A stretch of 5,052 nucleotides of DNA from an uncultured Allobaculum sp. (GCA_910577085.1 CAJTLE010000158.1:1-5052), one strand, 5' to 3'. Counted from the stretch's first letter, positions 1 through 5,000 are shown. Program-made: numbers and translations. The notes: generated by a model not told the origin, from the letters alone.

Positions 1-165
1 AACGCACTTATTAACTCCTCTTACAGATTAATTGTAATGGATATATCTTATGAACTGAGTCCTTTATTGAGTTCGATTCACCCATTTTCATTGCGGCATG
101 TGGCCGAAGGCCATGGCGTCTTTTTGGGAAAACCAGATTTTGAATTTCTGAAAGACAGCAGTTGA
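1..165 (+). CDS. C-terminal fragment of an unidentified protein (5' end outside window)
   Basis: Frame 1 of the plus strand is open from the first base to a TGA at 163-165, giving 54 codons (ending ...GKPDFEFLKDSS). The other two plus frames hit stops within the first 30 bases. The stop lies inside a stem-loop followed by five T residues, as expected at the end of a real transcription unit. The fragment has mixed hydrophobic and charged residues, with no membrane segment or recognised motif, and I cannot name a family. The gene converges on rhaD with 51 nt between the two stop codons, so it is not part of the rha operon. Regulators and transporters often flank sugar operons, but nothing here shows that this is one. 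Confidence refers to its being coding. Confidence 0.65.
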   Translation, partial: NALINSSYRLIVMDISYELSPLLSSIHPFSLRHVAEGHGVFLGKPDFEFLKDSS

Positions 166-179
166 ACTGCTGTGTTTTT
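155..179 (+). terminator. Intrinsic terminator of the left-edge gene, possibly bidirectional
   Basis: ACAGCAG (155-161) pairs perfectly with CTGCTGT (167-173) around a TTGAA loop, followed by G and TTTTT at 175-179. The upstream gene's TGA stop (163-165) lies in the loop. Read on the minus strand, the same stem is followed only by CTTTC, so it would be a weaker terminator for rhaD, which converges on it. No other terminator for rhaD is seen. Confidence 0.7.
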
Positions 180-216
180 CATCGGATGAACTTTAATTGT
201 TCTATTTCAATGAACC

Positions 217-1038
217 TTATTTGTTGTAGAGGAAACGCTCGTCGAGGGTAACCCTGAAAGCGTCCGCTACATCACGGAAATCCTGAGGCTGAATCGTCTG
301 GGCTTTGTTTGGGGACATGCTTAAGACTTTCACGAGAATTTCGGCAGCTTTTTCAGCGGTATGCATCAGGCCGAAAGTGGTATCGAAATCTTTACCGGCC
401 GCAAAGGTGCCGTGGTGAGCCCAAATGGCGAGATCGTAGTCTTTCATTTTATTGCTTGTGGCATACGCAATTTCAATGCTGCCAGGAACCATCCAGCCAA
501 TAACACCGACGCCTTCCGGGAAGACAACCGGACATTCAGTAGCCATTTCCCAGAGTTCACGGGTGAAGACTTCATCCTGCAGAGGTAAAACGAAAGTCAG
601 TGCAATGAGGTTGGTGGTATGGGCATGGTAGATGATGCGGTATTCTGGATCGATTGCGACTTTCACGGCATGATTCATTAAGTGACTAGGAAGTTCGCTG
701 GTTGGTTTGCCGCCGTTTTCAAAACCATAGACGATGCGGTAACTGGTTCCTGTTTCATCCAGTTCAATGAAGCCCAGGCTTTCAAGCGGGCGGTCACTTA
801 AATGACGGAAGAAACGACCAGAGCCGGTTACGAGGAAGTATTCACCACCCAGGTTTTCAACCTGTACACCGATTGGTGTCCATGGGTTGTTCAGATTCAG
901 TTCGGATTTTACGGCTTCCACTTCCGAGGGCTTTAAGCGGTAGGATAAGTTGCCGCCATTGCGTTCGTGCCAGCCGAGATCATAGCCATCGGTTCCCATC
1001 TGGATAAAAGATTGTACAAAAGGTTGTTCTAAGATCAT
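217..1038 (-). CDS. rhaD: Rhamnulose-1-phosphate aldolase (class II, zinc-dependent)
   Basis: This cytoplasmic enzyme performs the last step of the pathway, splitting L-rhamnulose 1-phosphate into dihydroxyacetone phosphate and L-lactaldehyde. The 273-residue product matches the length of E. coli RhaD (about 274) and shows the class II aldolase/adducin fold signatures. NGGNLSYRL (residues 27-35) and TGSGRFFRH (71-79) form the phosphate-binding loops. TSE at 113-115 supplies the expected catalytic Glu115. HAH at 138-140 and His209 in WAHHG are the zinc ligands. All key residues are present. The ATG at 1036-1038 fits the family N-terminus and is preceded by a purine-rich AGAAGAG stretch about 6-8 nt upstream. 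It is the last gene of rhaB-rhaA-rhaD, separated from rhaA by an unusually long 200-nt gap with inverted repeats. Araboside or fuculose phosphate aldolases share the fold, but the context and full-length motifs favour RhaD. Confidence 0.96.
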   Translation of the reverse strand: MILEQPFVQSFIQMGTDGYDLGWHERNGGNLSYRLKPSEVEAVKSELNLNNPWTPIGVQVENLGGEYFLVTGSGRFFRHLSDRPLESLGFIELDETGTSYRIVYGFENGGKPTSELPSHLMNHAVKVAIDPEYRIIYHAHTTNLIALTFVLPLQDEVFTRELWEMATECPVVFPEGVGVIGWMVPGSIEIAYATSNKMKDYDLAIWAHHGTFAAGKDFDTTFGLMHTAEKAAEILVKVLSMSPNKAQTIQPQDFRDVADAFRVTLDERFLYNK

Positions 1039-1056
1039 GTTTATTCTCTTCTTTCT

Positions 1057-1072
1057 ACAGACTCTGGTCTGT
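1057..1072 (-). other. Small hairpin just upstream of the rhaD ribosome-binding site
   Basis: ACAGAC (1057-1062) and GTCTGT (1067-1072) form a perfect 6-bp stem with a 4-nt loop. In the rhaD-sense RNA the stem ends 18 nt before the ATG, directly before the purine-rich Shine-Dalgarno stretch, which stays single-stranded. This arrangement is compatible with a 5' stabilising or processing hairpin for rhaD mRNA. No T tract follows on the minus strand, so it is not a terminator. The function is inferred. Confidence 0.5.
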
Positions 1073-1121
1073 TGGAATTGTTTTTAGGTGTGGCTTTTGG
1101 ATATGGATTCCTTTGCGCGCG

Positions 1122-1197
1122 CCGGCAGGGCAGTCTGTCCAGGAAGACAGCCTCTGTGGGTCAGCAGGACTCAGAGCTTCTGGACAGTCATTGCCGG
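1122..1197 (-). other. Nested inverted-repeat element, probable structured RNA in the rhaA-rhaD gap
   Basis: Three concentric stems are visible. CCGGCA (1122-1127) pairs with TGCCGG (1192-1197), CTGTCCAG (1135-1142) with CTGGACAG (1180-1187), and CTCTG (1152-1156) with CAGAG (1172-1176). A GTC/GAC pair at 1160-1162 and 1168-1170 caps the innermost part. That gives 22 Watson-Crick pairs in 76 nt. GACAG at 1146-1150 competes with 1183-1187 for the same CTGTC partner at 1135-1139, giving an alternative short hairpin. The element is GC-rich, whereas its flanks are AT-rich and purine-rich on the operon sense strand. It sits between two co-oriented genes, so it would be transcribed within the rha mRNA. 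It could be a processing or stability element, an attenuator, an unlisted cis-regulatory RNA or a small palindromic repeat; I recognise no known riboswitch. Confidence 0.55.
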
Positions 1198-1238
1198 TGG
1201 TATTTCTATTTCTTCTTTTTCGGTTTTTGTTTTCTTCT

Positions 1239-2480
1239 TTATTTACGGGCCGCAAGAACGTCGTTTTCGTAGGCGAGGACATCTTCTAACCAGCTCATGC
1301 TGGCATCCACATTGCTGCGGCGGCAGTATTCACGCCAGATTTCTTCGAAAGGCAGAGTTTTGAGTTCTTCCTGTAAAACCATCAGTTCGCTGAATCTGTT
1401 TTCATTCTGGAGTTCTTCCAGACGATCGTTTGGCTGGAGCAGGGCATAGAGCAGGGCTTTCTGAACATTGCGCAGACCGACTGTCCAGGCAACGATACGG
1501 TTGATGCTTGCATCAAAGAAGTCGGTAGCCAGATACACGCGATCAAGTTCAGGATTGCAGCGAACGACTTCTCTGGCGATTTCACGGGTTTCATCATCAA
1601 ACAGAACCACATGGTCACTGTCCCAGCGGACCGGGCGGGTAATATGCAAAGCCAGATCATCGGCTAATAATAAAGCGGCAGAAATTTTATCGGAAACGAC
1701 TTCGGTTGGATGATAGTGGCCGTTGTCCATCAATGGGGTGAGGTTGTTTTTGATCGCATAACCAAAAGTCATTTCAGCACTGCCAACGGTGTAGCTTTCC
1801 ATGCCGATGCCAAAGACTTTGCTTTCGAGGGCAACTTTCACCAGATCGCGGTCATAGTCCATGCTCAGAATTTTGTCCAAAGCTTCTTTATACCGTTTTC
1901 TTGGAGCAAGACGGCTGCCTGGAACGTCTTTGAGACCATCTGGAATCCAGATGTTCATGACAACTTTCTGACCGGTCTGTCTGGCCATTTCTTCAGAAAT
2001 CCGGATGCAGGCCTGTACGTGGCGGATCCAGAATTCAGCTGTTTCTGGATCGGCACTCGAAAGGGTCAGTCCTTCGGCTTTAGGGTGGGAGAAAATGGTT
2101 GGGTTGAAATCCAGTCCCATGTCATGTTTTAAAGCAAAATCAATCCAGGGCTGGAAATCCTCCGGTTTCAGTTCATCGCGGTCGCGATCATCATTTTTAA
2201 TGGCATAGCTGGCATGAAGATTCAGTTTCTTTTTGCCTGGGACCAGAGAGAGAACTTTTTCGATGTCCTGCATCAGCTCTTCTGGGGTCCGGGCTTTTCC
2301 CGGATAGTTACCGGTCGTCTGGATGCCGCCGGACAGACTGTCACTGCCATCAAATCCGACAACGTCATCGCCCTGCCAGCAATGCATGCTTACAGGGGTT
2401 TCAGCCAGTTTTGTCATGGCTTTTTCAGGATCGATACCTAACTGTTCGTATTCGCGTTTTGCGTCTTCATAATGTGTCAT
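1239..2480 (-). CDS. rhaA: L-rhamnose isomerase
   Basis: This cytoplasmic metal-dependent isomerase converts L-rhamnose to L-rhamnulose, the first committed step. The 413-residue protein is close to E. coli RhaA (419). It has the family blocks PVSMHCWQGDDV (29-40), GGIQTTGNYPGKAR (51-64), LGLDFNP-like GLDFNP (122-127), VMNIWIPDG (174-182), GIGMESYTVGS (225-234), GHYHPTEVVSDKISAA (254-269), RPVRWDSDHVV (282-292) and DFFDASINRI (320-329). His255, Asp287 and Asp289 correspond to the manganese ligands annotated in the E. coli enzyme. The start is well supported: the ATG at 2478-2480 follows AAGAGGA at 5-nt spacing. The gene lies between rhaB (210-nt gap) and rhaD (200-nt gap); both gaps are long for a catabolic operon, and the upstream one carries an operator-like palindrome, so an internal promoter is possible. 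Nothing in the protein is truncated or unusual. Confidence 0.98.
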   Translation of the reverse strand: MTHYEDAKREYEQLGIDPEKAMTKLAETPVSMHCWQGDDVVGFDGSDSLSGGIQTTGNYPGKARTPEELMQDIEKVLSLVPGKKKLNLHASYAIKNDDRDRDELKPEDFQPWIDFALKHDMGLDFNPTIFSHPKAEGLTLSSADPETAEFWIRHVQACIRISEEMARQTGQKVVMNIWIPDGLKDVPGSRLAPRKRYKEALDKILSMDYDRDLVKVALESKVFGIGMESYTVGSAEMTFGYAIKNNLTPLMDNGHYHPTEVVSDKISAALLLADDLALHITRPVRWDSDHVVLFDDETREIAREVVRCNPELDRVYLATDFFDASINRIVAWTVGLRNVQKALLYALLQPNDRLEELQNENRFSELMVLQEELKTLPFEEIWREYCRRSNVDASMSWLEDVLAYENDVLAARK

Positions 2481-2485
2481 ATTGT

Positions 2486-2492
2486 TCCTCTT
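2486..2492 (-). promoter_or_regulatory. Ribosome-binding site of rhaA
   Basis: The minus strand reads AAGAGGA followed by ACAAT and the ATG. It is a strong Shine-Dalgarno match at near-ideal spacing, and it shows that rhaA initiates independently of rhaB, which ends about 210 nt upstream. Confidence 0.8.
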
Positions 2493-2585
2493 TCTAGATC
2501 GGATGTGTGGAATTGAGATGGATCGTGTTCGTAGAGACAGATCGTATGGATTCTAGAGAATTGAATGGGGTGGTAATACAGACTG

Positions 2586-2599
2586 ACCGACTGGTCGGT
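2586..2599. promoter_or_regulatory. Operator-like palindrome in the rhaB-rhaA gap
   Basis: ACCGAC, a TG spacer, then GTCGGT form a perfect 6-bp inverted repeat with a 2-bp centre, flanked by one more T/A match at 2584 and 2601. The short central spacer is too tight for a stable full RNA stem (only about 5 bp around a 4-nt loop), so a protein-binding DNA site is the simpler reading. The sequence resembles operators of TetR-family repressors, which are commonly GACCGAC/GTCGGTC-type dyads. It lies about 105 nt before the rhaA ATG. No convincing -35/-10 pair was found beside it, though a weak TATTAC-like -10 (minus strand) lies just downstream. No TetR gene is in the window. Confidence 0.45.
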
Positions 2600-2634
2600 A
2601 AGACAGCTCTGGATGAAAATCAAAAATGAGTCAG

Positions 2635-2670
2635 AAAGCAGATCGGTTCTGGTCTGCTTTAAAAACCAGA
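2635..2670 (-). other. Two mutually exclusive hairpins after rhaB (attenuator-like)
   Basis: AAAGCAGA (2635-2642) pairs with TCTGCTTT (2653-2660), extendable by a C-G pair and a wobble to 10 bp with loop GGTTCT (+ strand). TCTGGT (2648-2653) can instead pair with ACCAGA (2665-2670). The two stems share bases 2651-2653 and cannot form together. In the operon sense, the weaker stem (6 bp) is transcribed first, 20 nt after the rhaB stop, and then the stronger one. The strong stem is followed by CTGACTCATTTTTGATTTT, a delayed, imperfect U tract, so it is at best a partial terminator and could equally be a processing site. Confidence 0.45.
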
Positions 2671-2690
2671 GGACTCAGCAGTCAATGGAC

Positions 2691-4052
2691 TCAATAGGCA
2701 GTGGACTGGAAGGAGTTTTCCAGAATGGACTGGCACAGGGCGGGGTCATTTGCGGCGTTGATCTGCGCTAACAGGTTGCCGACTGCGGTTGCTTCAACGG
2801 GGCCGGCTAAGACTGTTTTGCCGGTTTCTCTGGCGATCAGTTCATTGAGATAGCCATTCTGGCAGCCTCCGCCAATGATATTGATGGCTGAATACATTTT
2901 GCCGGTAAGATCTTCCAGCTGTAAAACTGCCTGTCTGTAGGCATACGCCAGAGAGCGGTAAACTGCATCCGCGATCTGTCCGGGGGTAAGAGGCGGGGCA
3001 ATATTACGCTGGCGATAGTCATTCTGGATCGTTTCGATCATGTTATCCGGATGCAGAAAGCAGGCTTTATTCACATCAAAGATTTCTTCATAAGGATCAT
3101 TTCGAGCCAGTTCAACCAGCTTTGCAAAGGAGTATCTGCCATCCAGGTTGCGAAAGACTTCCTGAATGATCCACAGCCCCATGACATTTTTGAGCAGACG
3201 AATCTGGCCATTGGCACAGCCTTCATTGGTAAAATTCACAGCCCGGGCGGCTTCTTCAGTGATCGGTTCATCGAGAATGGCGCCAAGCAAAGACCAGGTG
3301 CCGGAAGAGAGGATGATCTGGTCTTTAAAGGGGCTGGCCAGGTAGGCGCTGGCGGTATCATGCGAAGGAACCGCGACGACTTTGCAGTCAAAACCGACAG
3401 ACTGAGCAATATCAGGACGCAGGTTTCCAATGACTTCCCCAACAGGAGTGACCGGACAGAGCAGGTCACTGGAAATTCCGGCAGCGTTAAGCAGTTTGGT
3501 GGATGGCTTGCGGGTCTTGCAGTCGAGCAGACCAGAAGTCGACAAGTTTGTATATTCGTTGCAGGTTTTGCCGGATAACAGGAAATTGAGATAATCCGGT
3601 ACCATTAGGAAGTTTTCTGCCTGCTCAAGGCGTTCATCCTGATAGAGCTGAAAGAGAGTGTTGAATGGCTGATATTGCAGACCATTAATCGCATACAGAT
3701 TTTCAGAAGAGTATTTGTTTAAAAAGGAAGCAGCACTTTGTTCATGGCGGTCATCCCGATAGGCAATCGGATGACCGATGGGGGTTTGATCCTGATCAAG
3801 CAGGACGTAATCACAGCCCCAGGTATCGATGCCGATGGTTTCCGGCAGATAACCGGCTGCTTTGCATTGGCGCATGCCTTCAAGAATTTGATTGAAAAGA
3901 CCATTGAGATCCCAGCAGCTTCTTCCATCGGTCGATACAAGCTGGTTTTTGAATCGATACACTTCTTCGAGTTCAAGTTTTCCATTGTTGTAAAGACCGA
4001 CAATCAGACGACCGCTGCTGGCCCCAATATCGACAGCTAAATGACAGGACAT
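2691..4052 (-). CDS. rhaB: Rhamnulokinase (FGGY sugar kinase)
   Basis: This cytoplasmic kinase uses ATP to phosphorylate L-rhamnulose at C1, the middle step of the pathway. From the chosen start it has 453 residues, somewhat shorter than E. coli RhaB (about 489). FGGY-family features are in order: the N-terminal phosphate loop AVDIGASSGR (6-15), the substrate-domain block IGIDTWGCDYVLLD (73-86), PSHDTASA (229-236) with the expected catalytic base Asp232, the phosphate-2 block LSSGTWSLLG (248-257), and the adenosine block IIGGGCQNG (392-400) followed by GPVEATAVGNLLAQ (417-430). The open frame extends upstream to an ATG at 4178, but those 42 residues have no family counterpart, while the ATG at 4050-4052 follows AAAGGA and gives the canonical N-terminus. 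It is the first gene of rhaB-rhaA-rhaD, downstream of a candidate promoter at 4269-4297. Confidence 0.95.
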   Translation of the reverse strand: MSCHLAVDIGASSGRLIVGLYNNGKLELEEVYRFKNQLVSTDGRSCWDLNGLFNQILEGMRQCKAAGYLPETIGIDTWGCDYVLLDQDQTPIGHPIAYRDDRHEQSAASFLNKYSSENLYAINGLQYQPFNTLFQLYQDERLEQAENFLMVPDYLNFLLSGKTCNEYTNLSTSGLLDCKTRKPSTKLLNAAGISSDLLCPVTPVGEVIGNLRPDIAQSVGFDCKVVAVPSHDTASAYLASPFKDQIILSSGTWSLLGAILDEPITEEAARAVNFTNEGCANGQIRLLKNVMGLWIIQEVFRNLDGRYSFAKLVELARNDPYEEIFDVNKACFLHPDNMIETIQNDYRQRNIAPPLTPGQIADAVYRSLAYAYRQAVLQLEDLTGKMYSAINIIGGGCQNGYLNELIARETGKTVLAGPVEATAVGNLLAQINAANDPALCQSILENSFQSTAY

Positions 4053-4261
4053 AGAGAAATTTCCTTTCTGTATAAGGTGGATAAGGTTGAATAAAAAAGT
4101 AAGAGTTGGATCATGAAAAAGATAAAAAGCGGGAAGGGGGGCAGAATTCCATAAAGGGATGCAGGCCGAACCTTTCAAAACAGATGACAGAAATCAAAGA
4201 GAAATTCATGATAGCCATAACGGATTCAATCATCAGCTTTTCTTGAACACTGCCTTGTTTA
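4053..4261 (-). other. Putative rhaB 5' leader (about 210 nt)
   Basis: If transcription starts from the candidate promoter at 4269-4297, the rhaB mRNA has a leader of roughly 210 nt, rich in pyrimidines on the sense strand. Near its end are two copies of a heptamer, ATAAGGT on the plus strand at 4072-4078 and 4081-4087 (period 9), read as ACCTTAT in the mRNA. CCTT in each can pair with the AAGG of the Shine-Dalgarno site at 4062-4067. No known riboswitch or T-box is recognised. A 40-codon frame within it lacks a good ribosome-binding site and is not called. Confidence 0.4.
4062..4067 (-). promoter_or_regulatory. Ribosome-binding site that decides the rhaB start
   Basis: The minus strand reads AGAAAGGA with AAAGGA ending 9 nt before the ATG at 4052. 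The upstream in-frame ATG at 4178 has only GAATTC-free pyrimidine-rich or weakly matching sequence before it (TTTGAAAGGTTCGGCCTGC), with its purine run too far away. This, with the family N-terminus, places translation start at 4052. Confidence 0.75.
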
Positions 4262-4268
4262 TGGCTTT

Positions 4269-4297
4269 ATATTAAGCACTGAAAGCGCTATTGTCGC
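4269..4297 (-). promoter_or_regulatory. Candidate sigma-70/sigma-A promoter for rhaB
   Basis: On the minus strand, GCGACA (4292-4297) matches TTGACA at four positions and TAATAT (4269-4274) matches TATAAT at four, with an exact 17-bp spacer. Transcription would begin near 4262. It is the best pair I found in the rhaB upstream region, and a cre-like box lies across its spacer. A repeated ATAGCG (plus-strand CGCTAT at 4286-4291 and 4295-4300) also overlaps the -35 side. Both elements are only moderate matches. Confidence 0.45.
4280..4293. promoter_or_regulatory. cre-like catabolite repression box / LacI-type operator
   Basis: TGAAAGCGCTATTG matches the CcpA cre consensus TGWAANCGNTNWCA at every defined position except the last two. 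Its core AGCGCT is palindromic. Its placement within the spacer of the candidate rhaB promoter is typical of a repression site for CcpA, which represses sugar operons in Bacillota when preferred carbon is available. A LacI-family local regulator could use a similar site. Confidence 0.45.
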
Positions 4298-4376
4298 TAT
4301 CGCAAGTTAGCAGACTTCCTGTCAGATTTTAATGAAGGAAACGAGGGGTAGAAAAGAAATGAATGGCAAGAAACAA

Positions 4377-4414
4377 TTCCCGGATCCGTGATCTTGGCTT
4401 AGATGGGCCGGGAA
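4377..4414. other. Palindromic stem-loop between the XRE terminator and the rhaB promoter
   Basis: TTCCCGG (4377-4383) pairs with CCGGGAA (4408-4414), and inside it ATCT (4391-4394) pairs with AGAT (4401-4404). On the minus strand the stem is followed by TTGTTTCTT, so it could be a weak second terminator behind the XRE gene. A minus-strand TATAAC (4416-4421) with TTCAAA 16 bp upstream resembles a promoter whose start would fall in the first arm. Which of these roles, if any, is real cannot be told. Confidence 0.35.
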
Positions 4415-4450
4415 CGTTATAAACTTTAGTGATAGACTTTGAAGATCCAA

Positions 4451-4481
4451 AAGAAAAAGCCGCCTTCAAATAGAAAGCGGC
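4451..4481 (-). terminator. Intrinsic terminator of the XRE regulator gene
   Basis: On the minus strand, GCCGCTTTC and GAAGGCGGC pair as a 9-bp stem (one G-T wobble) around loop TATTT, followed by TTTTTCTT. In plus coordinates the arms are 4459-4467 and 4473-4481. It begins 60 nt after the XRE stop codon, which separates that gene from the rha operon downstream. Confidence 0.88.
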
Positions 4482-4541
4482 CAACAGTTACGTAGACAAT
4501 AGAGAATGGAATGAAACAGAGATAAGAAGATTGACCATTCA

Positions 4542-4904
4542 TTAAAGATGGAGCTGAACGATATCGTCTTTGACACTTTGAACTTCGACAAGACGTTCGC
4601 ACAGAATTTTGATGGTTTCTTTGTTCAGTTCAGAAAGCTTGCGGTATTCCTCAATGAGCAGCTGCTCATCGATAGAAAGAACGATTGGCGAGGCATTGGC
4701 TGGATCGTCGAGACCGAGCAGATAGGAAATGGAAACATCCAGATACTCGGAAATTGCCTGCAACTTTTCCTGGGGGATGTTTTTAACCCGGTCTGATTCA
4801 TATTTAGAAATAGAAGTCGCAGTAACCCCAATGGCGTGAGCTACATCTTCCAGTGTTTTTTCTCGTTTTAAGCGCGCGTCTCGCAATCTCTGTCCCGTTG
4901 TCAT
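4542..4904 (-). CDS. XRE-family helix-turn-helix transcriptional regulator
   Basis: The 120-residue cytoplasmic protein has an N-terminal Cro/C1-type HTH domain at about residues 6-63. RLRDARLKREKTLEDVAHAIGVTATSISKYE-type spacing places the turn around GVT (26-28) and the recognition helix around TSISKYE (30-36), followed by the helices LQAISEYL and ISYLLG. The C-terminal half (about 77-120) is charged and helical (IDEQLLIEEYRKLSELNKET...), a tail common in short Bacillota XRE proteins and likely used for dimerisation. It has no ligand or protease domain, so its signal is unknown. The ATG at 4902-4904 gives the expected family N-terminus, and no other in-frame methionine exists. AAGGG lies only 1 nt before the start, too close for a normal Shine-Dalgarno. 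It has its own terminator. It is not known to control rhamnose genes, and proximity alone is weak evidence. Confidence 0.92.
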   Translation of the reverse strand: MTTGQRLRDARLKREKTLEDVAHAIGVTATSISKYESDRVKNIPQEKLQAISEYLDVSISYLLGLDDPANASPIVLSIDEQLLIEEYRKLSELNKETIKILCERLVEVQSVKDDIVQLHL

Positions 4905-4910
4905 GCCCTT

Positions 4911-4918
4911 ATTTTATA
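4911..4918 (-). promoter_or_regulatory. Possible -10 element of the XRE gene, abutting its start codon
   Basis: The minus strand reads TATAAAAT immediately upstream of AAGGGC and the ATG, with the AT-rich element ending 6 nt before the start codon. If used as a -10 box, transcription would begin about 1-3 nt from the ATG, giving a nearly leaderless mRNA. No good -35 is present (AACTTA or TTAACT at 17-19 bp). Two TGAC words (TGACATTGCGTGAC on the minus strand) precede it and could be regulator half-sites. Confidence 0.35.
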
Positions 4919-4952
4919 CCGTCACGCAATGTCATTAAGTTAAGTAAGCTCA

Positions 4953-5000
4953 GGCTTCTAGCCGTCAGTTCTCTGATGGCGAGAAGTCTTTTTCGTTTTT
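4953..5000 (+). terminator. Strong plus-strand intrinsic terminator with no evident plus-strand gene
   Basis: GGCTTCT (4953-4959) pairs with AGAAGTC (4982-4988, one wobble). GCC/GGC, a G-T wobble and TCAG/CTGA continue the stem after one A/G mismatch, closing on loop TTCT. TTTTTCGTTTTT follows at 4989-5000. On the minus strand no T tract follows, so orientation is clear. Immediately left is the XRE gene on the opposite strand, so no plus-strand coding gene supplies the transcript. The rest of the right edge (5001-5052) has a TTTTCGAAAA palindrome (5018-5027) and no supportable gene. Confidence 0.75.

Noticed and set aside
178..190. TTCATC-G-GATGAA palindrome between the convergent genes
   Set aside because: Short, AT-rich and between two stop codons where an operator has no promoter to act on; probably chance.
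1055..1282. 75-codon minus-strand open frame covering the rhaA-rhaD gap
   Set aside because: It starts inside the rhaA 3' end in another frame, has a low-complexity Lys/Asn/Arg stretch from the purine tract and then reads through the inverted-repeat element. No ribosome site or recognisable domain.
1072..1363. Two plus-strand open frames opposite the rhaA 3' end with Phe-rich hydrophobic stretches
   Set aside because: The apparent membrane-like segment is the translation of a T-rich tract (1198-1244); no ribosome-binding site, and most of the second frame is antisense to rhaA.
4053..4178. 42-residue N-terminal extension of RhaB
   Set aside because: It lies before the canonical FGGY start and a good Shine-Dalgarno site; no good ribosome site serves the ATG at 4178.
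4240..4275. Plus-strand promoter-like TTGAAC with TATATT
   Set aside because: The spacer is 19 bp and no plus-strand gene lies downstream; the AT-rich part is better explained by the minus-strand rhaB promoter.
4548..4796. 82-codon plus-strand frame opposite the XRE gene
   Set aside because: Antisense shadow of a well-supported HTH gene, without ribosome site or family features.
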